The position numbers and the translations under genes are program-made. A stretch of DNA of 64,000 nucleotides, taken from Tillus elongatus (Eukaryota > Arthropoda > Insecta > Coleoptera > Cleridae). Shown in pieces: positions 25,120 to 38,886 of this stretch (position 1 is its first letter; each line of letters opens with the position of its first letter). The stretch is taken from NCBI GenBank assembly GCA_964006375.1, contig OZ023267.1, positions 25,583,239 through 25,647,238 on the forward strand. The letters run 5' to 3'. The notes beneath the pieces were generated by a model. That model saw only the letters and a list, made by a program, of their open reading frames with translations. It was not told the DNA's origin and did no database searches.

Positions 25120-25292
25120 TATCAGCCTGGACAACGTGATGAGAGATACGACAGGGACGCCATCTCGGTGCGTGACCAAGAAATGTTGTTACGATAGCTC
25201 TAGTTTACAAAATTTTTTAGAGATAGAGCTGTACAATTAACTAAGAATTGTGTAATGTCAGCCTTGGACCATTTATTTTCTAATACCAGGGC
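25120..25292 (-). repeat. Satellite unit fragment
   Basis: A diverged partial copy of the 309-bp satellite (anchors 'cgccatctcggtgcg' and 'gatagctctagtt'). Confidence 0.7.
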
Positions 25293-25349
25293 AAAGTATC
25301 AAACGCCGTTAATTTTGGTATGCGAATGTATACTATAAATAAAAAATTT

Positions 25350-27198
25350 CGGGACGCAGCAAGTGCATTATAGTAGTGAATTTATATAAGAATTGTGAAC
25401 TATTCGTAAAATATATTGTTAAAACAAATTTTTAAAATTTAAATGGACCTTGGAGATCGGTTTTAGAGTCCCAGTTAGCGATTATTTGACAAAATTTATA
25501 TTTTATATGGAGCTAGAAAATTAAAATATGGTCTTAGATATAATATGTAAGTACTGCAAGTGCCTTTAAAAAAGTGTGTTACAATATACATTAAAGATAT
25601 AAAAGTTTTTCAGAAAAAAATAATTATTTACAAAGGGAATGTACGTGTTAAAATATAAATATGGCAGGTATTTTTCCTCATTAATTGTTTGGATGGTTTG
25701 GATTTAGTCAACCCATTCAGTTTTTGCAAACAATAAACAACAAAATTCTGGACGCAGCAAGTGCGTTATGGTAGTGAATTTTCATAGAAGTATTTTTAAT
25801 AGCAAATATGGGTGTTTTCTTTAAGAAAGCAGGCATCAAATTTGATTACCAGTATAACCAATATATTAGAAAGGAGATGCCATGTTTCACCAAAATTACT
25901 TTGAAAATGTACAAAAATGTACGAAACTAAACTTAAAGTGTTCCCGAAAAAACTGGTCTCTTGGTCAACCTTATAGGTTAATAGCAAATTGAGCTATGCA
26001 AATTTGAAGCATTTAAAGAAGATTCTCTACCATAACGCACTTGCTACGCGTCCCGAATTTCTTTTGTTACAAACATGCATTAAATTTCGATGGAAAATGC
26101 AAAAAATGCAATAACATAAGGCGTGTTAAAAAAAAAGAATTTGTATCATCAACGACTTATGGGCCAGCCTGTGATTGTAGAAATATTTTTTAAGATGTAG
26201 CTCAAGACACCCTATAATTAATGTATACAACTTTTTTTAGTATCTTGTATAATAACGGATATATTGAGGTTTATTGATTTTTTACGAATATGATAAACTC
26301 TATACCTAAGACTACTGCCAAAACATCAGAGAAAGGGTCTATTTGAAATAAATTTTCTGTAAACATTTTAGTAAAATGAAGGACAATGACGGTTGAAGCT
26401 AATACTTCAGGCTTTGTAAAACATTCTTCTTGAGACATCGTCTTTCCACAGCTCGTATTATTTTCAGGTTCTTTGCCTAAATGACGTTTTAAATCGCGAC
26501 TTTGACGTTTTGAGGAAGACCTCAATTTATTTTTATTTAAATGCACATAACTTTGTTGTCTTTTAACTTACAGAGCTAAATTTTGGTAGGTAATTTACAT
26601 ATAATGATATAAACCTGCAAACCAAATTTAGCTGCCCTGACTTTGTTTCAAATACGATAGCTCAATAAATTTCTCCTTAAGCCAGAATCTTTAATCTTCA
26701 ACCATATTGACACCTATGTAAACGCACGTAGGTAATAAATTAAAGAAAAATAACATAAAGAGCTTCGCGGACCACTACAAATTTGTTCTAAAAAAACTTT
26801 TTTGTTGTTTATTGTTTGCAAAAACTGGATGGGTTGACTAAAACAAAACCATTTAAGCAATTAATATGGAAAAATACCTGTCATAATTATAATTTGACAG
26901 GTGCATTGCCTTTGTAGATAATTATTTTTTTTCTGAAAAACTTTTGTAACTTTAATGAATTTTACAACAAAATTTTTTTAAAGACACTTGCAGTACTTAC
27001 CTATTATATCTAAGACCAATTTTTAATTTTTTAGCTCCATATAAAATATAATTTTTTTCAAATAATCGCTAACTGGGACTCTAAAACCAATCTCCAAGGT
27101 CCATTTAAATTTTAAGAATTAGTTTTAATAATATATCTTACTAATAGTGTACAATTCTTATGAAAATTCACTACTATAACGCACTTGCTGCGTCCCGA
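25350..27198. mobile_element. 1.85-kb fold-back element with inverted arms of about 400 bp
   Basis: 25351-25742 and 26795-27197 are inverted copies of each other. Shared phrases include 'tggaccttggagatcggtttt', 'ggtcttagatataata' and 'aacccatccagtttttgcaaa'. Both outer ends finish in the CGGGACGCAGCAAGTGC motif that also ends the (TA)-core repeat. The centre holds a nested inverted copy of the (TA)-core 3' half. No transposase is encoded. Confidence 0.75.
25745..26690 (-). repeat. (TA)-core repeat 3' half nested in the fold-back element
   Basis: The terminal module with both inverted ends lies at 25745-26056 and is followed by the unique body on the minus strand to about 26690. The order matches 4165 back to 3385. 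Confidence 0.75.
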
Positions 27199-27199
27199 A

Positions 27200-28225
27200 C
27201 CTGTTATTATTACGATGTCATTTCGTTTACTTGAACGTACGCGACTTTTATTTGAAAATGTTGGATTGAAAATTTTGAAAAAGTTATTGTTATTATTCTA
27301 TATAGACACTGGACCTTTTGTAATTAAAATGTTTTGCTGGCAAAGCTCAAGAAAACAAACCATGTCACACAGAAATGAATCGTAAAATATTATTAGCCCT
27401 GGTTTATTGCGTCAGCCGTAAAGATAATTGATCTCTTCCTCAGCTTGCTTCCTAAAGTGCAATAAAAACTTTTATATTCCTATTAGGTAAATGGAAATAT
27501 GTACGTAATAAATTAGTCGCTACAGAAGAAACAAATAATGCTTAAGTTGAAAAGATAAATCGTAAAAAATCGTTGCCACAAAAAATACGTTTCCACAAAA
27601 TCCTAAAGGCACCTTGATCCCAGCAAATCGTATCTTGATTTATAGTTTCTGTCATTAGGGAGTGAATTTGCCGTTTACGAAATTGATTGGATTAAGGTGT
27701 ATTTGGTAGGTTCCTTCGTTAGATTTTTTCGTTTAGAAATACGTTCAGGCAACCTAAAAGCATTCCATTATGACCAGAGTGAAGTTTGAGTCGCTGTGAA
27801 AATATGTTCAGCAAAGAATTGCTTTAAGGCGCTCCTAGCTGATTGTAATAGGACAGTTGTCTTTTGTAATCTAAAAATCAAACACTAATTTATTTCGACG
27901 TACGAAACCCATTTGTTATCGCAATGAAGCAATTTATTGCCTGTATGGAAATCTGTTTCTGTTTAAACAGGCAATTTTAAAGTGCTTATTGTAAAAAGAG
28001 TAACGTAATTTTATTATCCTGATAGGATCGCCCAATGTAACAATATTGTCCAGCCATTTAAAAACTAGGCAGGATACAGGTTATTATGTATTTTTAACAC
28101 TTATTCCTCTGTCCTGTAGAAGGGTCGCCAATCCATATTCCAATAAGACTATAACACGCAATGGTTAATTGGTTAGCCGTAGATATCCGGCTTTGTTAGC
28201 GGTGCTACAATCTAATATTGTTGGC
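27200..28225. other. No gene seen
   Basis: Moderately AT-rich, with no coding signal and no repeat shared with the rest of the window that I could identify. Confidence 0.5.
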
Positions 28226-28229
28226 TCAC

Positions 28230-28567
<338 letters not shown>

Positions 28568-28802
28568 GGTGAGTTCTTTCGATGTTTAGTACAGGGATCT
28601 CGTAAACTACTGCAATTAGAGAGACGATTAGATGGGGTAAGTAGTGCAGTTTTATGAGTGTAATTCAGAACTGTTTTGTTTCCATAAAAATGTCGCGGGT
28701 TACTGGATATTTTGAAAAACCTGATATTTTCCGATTTAGTTAAATGCATTTAGTTGCGTTAGTATTGCGTTTACTGAAAAAGTGTACAGGAAAAAATTGT
28801 AG

Positions 28803-28805
<3 letters not shown>

Positions 28806-28883
<78 letters not shown>
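28806..28883. repeat. (TA)n tract left of the LTR element
   Basis: A pure TA tract interrupted by the LTR retrotransposon. The matching tract is at 32475-32576, so the element landed inside a microsatellite. Confidence 0.85.
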
Positions 28884-28886
<3 letters not shown>

Positions 28887-29322
28887 ACATTTGTCTATGA
28901 GAATTAAGTTTAGACTTTGCCACTTCTTTGGTCAGTTGTAGTGTGTTGGTAACAGCGAACACTCAGGAATGATATTTATAGAAGGGACCAGAAGTGACAG
29001 GTGTAGAAAAGTGTAGAAGGTCTAGAATCTCTATGAAGAGTATAAATAGACGAACGGTACATAGAGTGAGTTAGTTCAGAATTGAGTCGGTGTGGTGTAG
29101 AATAGGTGATCATAGAGTATTTAGCGACTAGGCAGTAAGTGTTGGTGAATAAGAAGCGATCATAGAAGGCGAATAGTGGAATACAGTTCTATGGACATAT
29201 AGTAATAGAGAGAAATATTTTAGTTGATACTGGTGTTGGAAAATAGTTGCTTATAATAAATTAGTAGTTTGAAAAGCTATGATTTGCTAGTCAACAAATC
29301 CAGAAACCCGTAGAACGAAACA
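28884..29322 (+). repeat. Left LTR
   Basis: Aligns with 32059-32474 over its whole length, with scattered substitutions and an extra stretch of about 23 bases near 29200-29235. A TATAAA lies near 29040 (and near 32218 in the other LTR), followed about 30-35 bases later by a CAGT-like start. Confidence 0.85.
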
Positions 29323-29324
29323 AC

Positions 29325-29342
29325 TGGTGTCAGAAGTGGGAT
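29325..29342 (+). other. Primer binding site, probably tRNA-Leu
   Basis: TGGTGTCAGAAGTGGGAT begins 2 bases after the LTR end. It starts with the TGG expected opposite the CCA tail. The complement resembles the 3' end of an animal tRNA-Leu, an assignment from memory. Confidence 0.6.
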
Positions 29343-29501
29343 TTTAAAGCTGCTAGCAGAAATATTTTCCAGAATATTCGTTGAACAACGTGAACATTTT
29401 TAGAATCTCTGGAAATCATAACTGGCTGTGTACTTGAAACCTAATAAACTGTGGATCATTTAAGTACGTCTCTGCCTAAGACACATCGCGCAACAGCCAA
29501 T

Positions 29502-31283
29502 ATGGATGCCCAGCAATTGGAGTTGATTAAAGAAATGAAAGAGGAAACCAGAAAAAGAGATGATGAGCTGAAAAAAGATATGAAGAAGCGAAAGAAGAAA
29601 TGAGAAAAAGAGATGAAGAAGCGAAAGAAGAAATGAGAAAAGGAGATGAAGACACCAGAAGAAGATACGAAGAAGCTAAAGAAGAAATGAGAAAAGGAGA
29701 TGAAAAGGCCAGAAGAAGAGACGAAGAAGTCAAAGAAGAAATGAGAAAAAGAGATGAAGAAGCCAGAAAAAGACACGAAGAAACCAAAGAAAAAATATAA
29801 AAAAAGATGAAAAAGTCAGAAAATAGCCGAAGAAGCCAAAGAAGAAATGAGAAAAAGAGACGAAGAGACAAGAGAGGAACTGAGAAAAGGGGACGAATAA
29901 GCCAAAGAAGAAATAAGAAAAAGAGATGAAGAAGCCAGAAAAAGACACGAAGAAGCCAAAGAATAAATGAGAAAAAACGAAGAGACGAGAGAGAAACTGA
30001 GTAAAAGGGATGAAGAAACAAACAAAATTCTGCAAAAACAAGCCGGCAGAATTGAGCATATTACTTTGTGTGTAGACGAGCGTATGAAGCAGGTAAAAGA
30101 CGACATCTTCCAACAAGTAGACAGTCGAGTAAGGGGTATCAGCGGCAATGTACATGACAAGCCGACGAGTGTACAAGCAAGTACAAGCGGATGTACAGGA
30201 GAAAATGCAATCACTGAAAAAAAGTATGATACCCTAGTCAAGGGAAACATCAGATTCGAAGACTTAACGTTCCCACATTTGATGGTTCAGTCCCATGGGG
30301 TATTTATCTACGCCAGTTCGAAGCCGCTGCTACAGCAAATGGTTGGGGCGAAAGAGAGAAAGCGACCTCGTTAATAGTAGCTCTCAGAGAAGATGAAGCT
30401 TCAAGGAATTCCCAGAGGGGAACAGGACAGTTTCAACAGCACATGATACCACCTCGAAATGAGATTTGGGGACCAGCATTTACAACACCTGTACCAAACT
30501 CAGTTGAAAAGTCGCTGTCAGAAATCGGGCGTAACTCTGCAACAATTTGGAGCCAACGTTGCCAGACTAACGCGATCTGCGTACCCCACAGCTCCGGTGG
30601 AATTTTTGAACCAGCTGTCGCTGCAAACATTCATTGACGGCATCAGCAATACCGGCACTCAACAGGCGCTCAGGATGGCGAGACACAAAAACTTAAACGA
30701 TGCTTTGGCACATTTATTAGAATTCGAAGCTGTCAAGCAACCATCTAAAGGCAGTGTGAGGGTTCGCAGTCTCCAAGTCCCAGAAGAGGAAAATAAACCA
30801 GGTTTATCCAAGGTTGTGCAGGGATTAGAGAAACTAGAAGAACAGATGAAGCACACGACTCATAAGGAGCCAACGCAAGCTCACCGTGCAAATGCCTTGC
30901 GCTGTTGGAACTGCGGCAAGGTGGGGCATATACGGGGCGAATGTTGGGCCCTAAGATCACGCGCAAGGGAGAAAGTGAAGCTAAGGCCAGTAACCATTTC
31001 TCGGGTTAGCGATTCTGGCAGAGTTCTCGTCTTAGACGGATACGTAAGCGGTAATAAGACCCAGCTGGTCGCCGACACAGGCGCACCTAGGACGATTATT
31101 CGCCGCGACATGGTTCCAAGATGGCGAGTAAGAGGGCCAGACAGAGTGTACAGAATAAATGCAGCTGGTGGTGTTCGGATCCAGGTATTTGGCGAAACTG
31201 ACGTCGAGCTCCAAATTGGGACATGGAAGGCAAAGCAGAGAGTCAAAGTCGCGGCCATATCAGACATGATTATAATTGGTTGA
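29502..31283 (+). pseudogene. Gag and protease, frame-broken
   Basis: The ATG is at 29502 (MDAQQLELIKEMKEE..). About 450 bases follow of a degenerate A/G-rich repeat (29580-29990) that encodes a coiled-coil-like 'KEEMRKRDEEARKRHEE' pattern but is cut by several stops and frame changes. The last part is a clean open frame (30459-31283). It has a CCHC zinc knuckle, CWNCGKVGHIRGEC, near 30903-30944 and the aspartic protease signature 'LVADTGAPRTIIRR' near 31067-31105. The protease frame ends at 'MIIIG' (31268-31283) and its continuation ('QGQCAKLDLG..') is in another frame from about 31290. The gag-protease product would not be made intact. Confidence 0.8.
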
Positions 31284-31501
31284 CCACACTTCAGGGTCAG
31301 TGCGCTAAACTTGATCTTGGCACTAACATCCTGACTATCGACGGTGAAGAAATAATAATGTCACCTGGCATTAAACTGGTACTGCGAAAAATCACCGTAG
31401 AGGAAAATAGCATCGTTTGCTGTGAACGTGTGATTCCAGTGAAGAGAGCTGTGAGAGGGAGAGACGACCCAGTTACTTAGCCAGAAGCAAGTAAAAAAGA
31501 C

Positions 31502-32047
31502 ATGATGGGAGAAGTACAAGTCGAAGGGTGTGAAGACCATGTAAATGTGAGGCCAACCCAGAAAAAGGCAAGTGAACACATTTGTTGGAACAGATCCGAT
31601 GTCGACAGGGTGAATAGGGTCCGCCGAGATATTTTTGCAAGTAGAAACACCAGAACGAGAACAACTACACGGGAGCGTCAGTACCACGTAAGAACTTCTC
31701 TTGGAGAAAGCTCCGACATATTGACGAGAAGGAAATTCATCAACTTTGCTGTCGGAATGCATATACGAATAAAAAGCAACCGCATGAAGACCCGTTATGA
31801 CGTGCGAGCTAATTCAGTTGGTTTTAAAGAAAAAGATCGGGTGTGGTTCTACATTCCAGTACAACGCAAGGGACGGTCACCGAAACTAGAAAAATTATGG
31901 AAAGGTCTTTATATGGTGGTCGAAAGGATCAATGACGTTGTCTATCGCATTAAGAGGAGCCCAAAGAGCAAGATGAAAATGGTTGATATGCACAGACTTA
32001 CGCCATACCAAGCAATGTCAGAATTCGACCGGCACGCTCGAATATAA
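31502..32047 (+). pseudogene. Integrase C-terminal (GPY/F-type) tail
   Basis: This open frame's last 100 codons have the typical Ty3/gypsy integrase end. A 'MKTRYDVRANSVGFKEKDRVWFY' region is followed by 'PKLEKLWKGLYMVVERINDVVY' and 'VDMHRLTPY', which is the GPY/F module that follows the catalytic core. The zinc-binding HHCC and DDE core are absent. Because it follows directly on the protease region, a deletion has removed RT, RNase H and most of integrase. It ends 12 bases before the right LTR. Confidence 0.8.
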
Positions 32048-32058
32048 GAGGGAGGCAG

Positions 32059-32576
<518 letters not shown>

Positions 32577-32769
32577 TATAGCTACAACAACCCAACCCGC
32601 CTTCGTCCACTGCTCTAAGGAGTAGGCAGATTGAGGCCTTAGAGTGTCCTTACATATTTCCTTTATCTCTTGAAAATGGCTTCAAAACAGGAGTTGAAAC
32701 TTCGAGTTTTAATAAATTTTGGGCGCAGTTTAACCCGACAACCAAGTATATCTCATATCAAAGACCGCG

Positions 32770-32784
32770 GAAATCTTTTCGAAC

Positions 32785-32864
<80 letters not shown>

Positions 32865-32995
32865 TGAAACTGAACCTGGATATGGGCTCTATGGGGCCTT
32901 TAACGCGGTCATTTGAGAAAACTTTTTGAAAATACCAAAATTACGATCTCCTCATTAGTGTTTTTTTAAAGAAAATTCACTAAAAACATTGTGTA
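32770..32995 (-). repeat. (TA)-core repeat, 5' part, inverted
   Basis: (TA)n at 32789-32862, then the 5' block in reverse ('aaactgaacctggatatggg' to 'gaaaattcactaaaa'). Confidence 0.75.
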
Positions 32996-34274
32996 TGTAT
33001 TTAACAGCCATGTTATTACATTAAAACATTTATTCATTTACTAGAGAGCGCTCCTCTTATCGCGTTGGTTTTTATACTTTTAAGCTGGATGCGCTTTTTC
33101 TCCATCGTGATACCAGTTGACAAAGCAACAAGTTATAAAGCAGGCTACATTATAGTTTGAATCATCGTACGGACAGTGTCTAAAATTTTAGCTTGGTGTT
33201 AGTGATTTGTGTAGCGCCTGTTGTCGACTTTGATTAGGGGTGAGCTTTTACACGACATTCTGTCGTTTAAGAATAGTACATGTTATTAATTGTGTAATTA
33301 TAAATATAGCAAGTAAATTTAACTCGACTCAAAAGATTTAAAAAAGTTTATGTGGCATTTAAAATATTTATTTCTATACCAAGATTGTAAACTCTGAACG
33401 AGTGGATATTGGAATTTAGTGTAGTCAACAAAAATTGCATTCTAAAATCTAGAAACGTCAAATTTTTAACGATTGTCAGGTAATACATTTTTTGATAAAA
33501 AAATCGCTGCAGAACCATTATGGCGCACCTATTAGCTACATTATATAATGTTGATTTAAATTTATCATCTCTTATGTGTGTTTGTGTGAATGGATTTTAT
33601 CAAATTATTACGCCTACGATCAAATATTGCGATTATAACGTGATTTTCTATTTATTTCAGGATCGTGTCGCCTTAATTTCCGTATAATTTGCGTCAGCCT
33701 ATCTGGTAAGTAAACTAAATAGGTAAAACTACGTATATAGCTCTTTCCACGTGTGATACATTTTCTCATAAAGGTAAATGCGTGCTCGTTCATCTATTGA
33801 AAATTGTTAATTCCACTCAATTTAGTTAACTCGTGTGAGGTCACCAGTTGACACGCTATACTTGTTCGGAATTAAAGCTTTCATATTATAATAGCAAAAA
33901 ATTAATGTTTGAGGAATTTATTTGCTTAGCACATATACAATATCGCTCTGATCCAATAATCTCAACTTCGCAGTGATACAGTGACCAACTATTTTTGTAT
34001 TTTAATTTTAACCAAGGGGTACAGAAGGCAATCTGAACTTACGCAGGACAAGTCAACGTTTATAATAATGATAATTCTCCCAATAACTATCGGAGTACTA
34101 GACTTTGGCAACTGAATTTGTTTTTCACAAGTTTAATATGTTTTTACTGGCTACGAAAACTCCCCATAACTGTTCTGCTTCATATCGATCTATACATCTC
34201 CATGTGTCGAAGGTCTGCGAGTTGATTCTTTGTTGACTTAAAAATGCTAAACGACATCCGGAGCTTCACCACTT
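32996..34274. other. No gene seen; one exon-like splice pair
   Basis: No shared repeats. A strong acceptor (TTTATTTCAG, ending 33660) and a strong donor (CTG|GTAAGT at 33705/33706) enclose 45 bases. Only one frame is open across them. It could be a small or noncoding exon, or chance. Confidence 0.4.
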
Positions 34275-35342
34275 AATAAAGTCTGGACACAGCAAGTGCG
34301 TTATGGAAGGAAATTTTCATAAAAATGTTTTAATAGCAAATATGTCTCTTTAATGCAAGAACGAATCAACTTGGTCACTGGTATAACTTATATAGTAGAA
34401 ACAATGTACCATATTTGATCAAAATAACTTGTTTGGAAATGTATAAACATTTTCCGTAAATAAACTTAAAATGTTTCGCGGAAACTGGTTTCCTAGCCGA
34501 CGAATCTTAGGTTAATAGCAAATTGACTTATTGAATTTTGAAGCATTTAATGAAAATTCGTCGCCAAAACGCACTTATTGCGTCTCGATTTTTTTACAAA
34601 CATGCATCATATTTCGATGAAAAAAAAACAAAAATGCAATAAGGAAAGTTCAAAAAAAAATTGTAGGTATCCCAACGACTTATAGGCCAGTTTGTAATGT
34701 CAAAATAATGTTATAAGATGCAGCTCAAGACACCCTATAAGTAACGTATACAGTTCTTTTCTTGTACCTTGCATAATAACAACTATATTGAGCTTTAGGG
34801 CAGAAATGCGTCACCCTGTATATATGTAAACAGAAAGTAAACCCGGATATGGATTCTAGAGGCCTAGTTTGCGCAATTTCTTTTTCTCCCTTAAGGCTCG
34901 TCCGCGTCTTTCCCGCCCCGATAGCACCGCAGCCTTTGGATTATTGCGCCCATTTGAAGAAAACTTTTAGGAATTCAAAAGTCGCGGTCTCCGCATTAAC
35001 GAATTTTTTGTACGAAAATTAGCTAAAAATTATAGACCGCTAAACCATACACTTAACTAAAATTACTGTCAAAGCATCAGAGTAAGTGTCTATTTAAAAT
35101 GAATTTTGTGGAAATATTTTATTAAAATGAACGGCAATGATGGTTGAAGCTGAAACTTAAGGGCCTGAAAAACACTCTTGACATAATCCGTATTTCTTTC
35201 AGGTTATTTACCTAAATGTTGCCAATTTTGACGTTTCAAATCGCGACTTTTTTTACGTTTTGAGGAAAACCCCATTTTTTTAAAATGCCTATAACTTTTC
35301 TGTCTTTAAACTTACAGACCTAGATTTTGAAAAATTGTTCAC

Positions 35343-35429
<87 letters not shown>

Positions 35430-35552
35430 CTGACCCTGGATATGAGTTCTAGGGGGCCTAGTCCGCGCTCATTTGAATAAACTTTCTCTAAATTCGAAAG
35501 TCGGGATCTCTTCATTAGTGAATTGTTGTATTTAAAGACAATTCACTAAAAC
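34275..35552 (-). repeat. (TA)-core repeat, near full length, inverted
   Basis: Terminal module at 34281-34585, unique body, (TA)n at 35347-35425, 5' block, and the hairpin ending near 35552. The order is the mirror of 11575-12838. A short GC-rich insert ('ggctcgtccgcgtctttcccg', about 34904-34930) is private to this copy. Confidence 0.75.
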
Positions 35553-35924
35553 AAGCACTTGTGAAGCCACGAAAAAAATCTACGACTGTATTAAATATGG
35601 AACGGTTTCACTAAGTTAGGGTAAGAACAAACAACCACATATGCTATTCAAATTGAATTAAGTCTCAAGGGATCCAAAAACAGTGAAAAGAAACATTATT
35701 ATACATTATGCATTATTATTAGCTTAGTTTATTAGTTTATATTAATTTTACAATATGCCACAGAAGAAGCAAATTTTTTGTTTGCATAATATTACCTAAT
35801 TTAAGTTATAAAATCTAGAAGTCTAGACTGCCATACACTCACTTCACTCGTCGATCCTTTATCTTCTGCAATTTTGAGCTTCTTAAGTATTTTTCTTAGC
35901 ACCATGGGATGGAAGTTCGTTTAA

Positions 35925-36140
35925 ATGTCTGCACGTTTCGCCATTCGGAGGGGGCCTTAAGTTGTCGGTCCCGCGTACCATGCGATGTTTGACGCGTTAA
36001 ATATCCATAAAAACCTTAAAGACAAGAAGCATTCGGTAAAATTTCTAGATTAGTGAGGGGAAAGTACTCCCTGGCATCGGTGCTTGGCCATAATCTCGAA
36101 AATACACCGATGTTAAGGAAAACCAAAAATGTATCTAACT
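35925..36140 (+). repeat. tRNA-derived SINE, decayed body without head
   Basis: Shares 'aatgtctgcacgtt', 'ggagggggc' and 'tccatgcgatgtt'-like phrases with the SINE at 36838-37177. The tRNA-related head is absent. Confidence 0.65.
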
Positions 36141-36837
36141 ACAATATCATGAACCATGTAAGACTACTGTGATATCTGTAAAATAAATGAAACAAAAAAA
36201 GGAAAAGAATAGAAACACAAAGATAATAATAGGGGATGATATTATATATTGACTTTCAAAAAAATTCGAACACCGAACGTAGTATCTTAGAAATACAGGC
36301 ATATAGTTTGTTTAAAGTTAACCTGTAAGTTAGATAACTTGAATATGAGGAATGGTGCAATTTACAGGGGAAAATGTTTGTAGTCATTAACGCGAAGTTG
36401 GTTAAGAAAATCAATATGCAAAATAAAAAACTAAACAACTGGTAAAACGTCAAATTAAAAATGAAAAACCAGTTCCTCGAAGAATTGACCACGTAGAAAA
36501 TCTTTCTTCACATTCATTTAATAAAAATGAGATCGATCTCCTAAATAATGGGTTTAAGCTCGGTCTATAGTCACAAAAGAACGATATAGTAGAAATCATT
36601 GCTAGTATTGAAAGAGGAATTAAAAAATTACCTAAATCTTCAAAAACTTTTATTACAGAAGCATGTAAAAATAAAATTTCAAAAAACTTGAAAGAAAGTA
36701 AGTCCGCTAAAAACCAACATTTTAATCAAATGAAAATAATTAAGCTATTGCGAAGGAAAAATTCTTTTTATGTTCAAGCTGATAAAGGTAGTAAGGTTGT
36801 AATTTTGGACCAAAACCAGTATGAAGATAGAGTTTAT

Positions 36838-37177
36838 GAACCTCGGTGGTTCAGAGGTAAGAACCGAAGGGTACTAGGTTCGATCCCAGGGTACTCCTTT
36901 CACTTTTTCAGTACAAACTGTAAATTAACATCAACCGAGGTTCTGGCATCGAGCAAGTTGAATGTCTGCACGTTCCGCCCTTTGGAGGGGGCGTAAAGCC
37001 AGCGGTCCCGTGTCCATGCGATGTTGGGCACGTTAAAGATCCCTACCCTTCTTACAGAAAGGCAGGGGTTCGGCAAAATTTCCAGGATAGTGAGGTGAAA
37101 CTTCTCCCTGGCGTCGGTGATTGGCCATAGTAGCGGAAATAGGCCGACGTTAAAGAAAGAAAAACACACAAACACAC
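36838..37177 (+). mobile_element. tRNA-derived SINE with 14-bp target duplication
   Basis: Flanked by AAGATAGAGTTTAT at 36824-36837 and 37178-37191. The head has an A-box-like 'TGGTTCAGAGG' and a perfect B box GGTTCGATCCC (about 36880-36890). The 340-bp body ends in an A-rich 'aaagaaagaaaaacacac' tail. It sits inside the Penelope RT gene, so it inserted later. Other copies are at 42141-42437, 56654-57013 and 57268-57520, with a decayed body at 35925-36140. Confidence 0.85.
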
Positions 37178-38534
37178 AAGATAGAGTTTATAACGCCATA
37201 GAGACAGGACCGCATAAAAAAACTAATTAAAAACCCGCTACCAAAAATGATTTCGGACGTTAAAAATAGTCTAAAGAGTTGTCACAACCTCACATCACAA
37301 GCCTTAGGAAGAAAGTTACAAGTTGCAAATCCTAAAGTCCCCAAAAGTACGTTCTCACAAAACTTAATAAACCGGGATAATCAATGAGACCTATTGTTTC
37401 AGCTATAGATTCCCCGACAGACAATTTATCAAACTGGTTGACAAATGAGTTTAAAGCCTTGCCGGTCAAACAAAAAGTATTTCAGTAACAAATTCACTTG
37501 AATTTATTAATAAGATTAAAGAGGTTAAATTGGTTGAAGGCGAGGTTTTAATTTCATTTGATGTCACCTCATTGTTTCCCAGCATTCCCACGAAGCTATC
37601 GTTAATTTATTTAGAAGAGTGGTTAAAAATGAATAACATAAATGAAAAGGCCTGCAAAGAACATTTAACTTCAATAAACCTTTGCATTAAACAAAACATT
37701 TTTCAATTCAACAATGAGTTTTTGAACAAACCCAAGGCACGGTAATCGGCAACCCGCTATCGGTATTTATGGCAGACCATTTCATGAGTAAATTTGAAAC
37801 AGATCTTGAAAGTGAAAGTGAGTATTTTTCTAGAGTGTGATTTCGTTACGTAAATGATATTTCCGCAGTGTTTAAAGCAAAAATTTGGACAATAGAAGAT
37901 TTTATTGCCAAATTAAACAATAAATTTGATTGTATCAATGTTACCCCCGAATTAGAAATTGATAATAAATTACATTTTCAAGATGTACTAGTTATCAAAT
38001 ATAAAAACACTATAGAATTCGATGTCCATAGAAAGGAAACCACTACTCTAAGCTGCATTCCGAATGACTCACATACTTACGCAAAAAAATGGCCTGCCTA
38101 AAGTTTTTATTGTGTGTGTATTGTATACTGATGGCCTAGGAAGCTAGGTCCATTAGCCACAAACTGTTGCATTAGACAGACGAGTGGTAAGGAAAGGTTT
38201 GTGACTAACAATCCTAGCAACAAAATTCAGGATTAAACAAATTTTTCATTAAACAGGCTAATTAATTTTTCTCTAAGTAAAAGTAGATACACCAAGGAAT
38301 TAAAGTGTATTAAGAACATGGCCGAATATAACGGATACACTGCTTGCCTAGTGGAGAAACTAATTGACAAACAGAAAACAAGAAATATGTTAGCAGAATC
38401 AACGACTTTTAGAAGAGAGAAAGCCGAAAAAAATTTTGTTACCATTTGAACCTCGAACCACGAGAGGTACAGATAATATTTTTGAAAAAGCCAATTTGCA
38501 ACTAACATTTTTGATAAAAAATACCTAAAAAAAT

Positions 38535-38801
38535 TTGCTAGATAACCCAAAAGAGAAGGCGAGTTCGACCAAAATGTCGGGAATTTATGAGATAAGTTGT
38601 AAAGATTGTGATCATAAATACGTCGGACAAATAAAGAGGTTTATTGGAATTGCATTCAAAGAACATTTAGCACAATTAACATACGCTACTATAAATAGAT
38701 CTTCCGCCGCCCGACTTATTTGGGATAATAATCACCACGTTAATGAGGAAAATTTAAAATTGATAAAAAATGAATCAAAATTAATTAAACTGTTACACAT
38801 A

Positions 38802-38886
<85 letters not shown>

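Noticed and set aside
29456..30250. Phe/Ser-rich minus-strand ORFs opposite gag
   Set aside because: Shadow of the A/G-rich coiled-coil repeat on the plus strand.
36256..36492. 78-residue hydrophobic minus-strand ORF
   Set aside because: No motif; AT-rich antisense of the start of the Penelope-like element.
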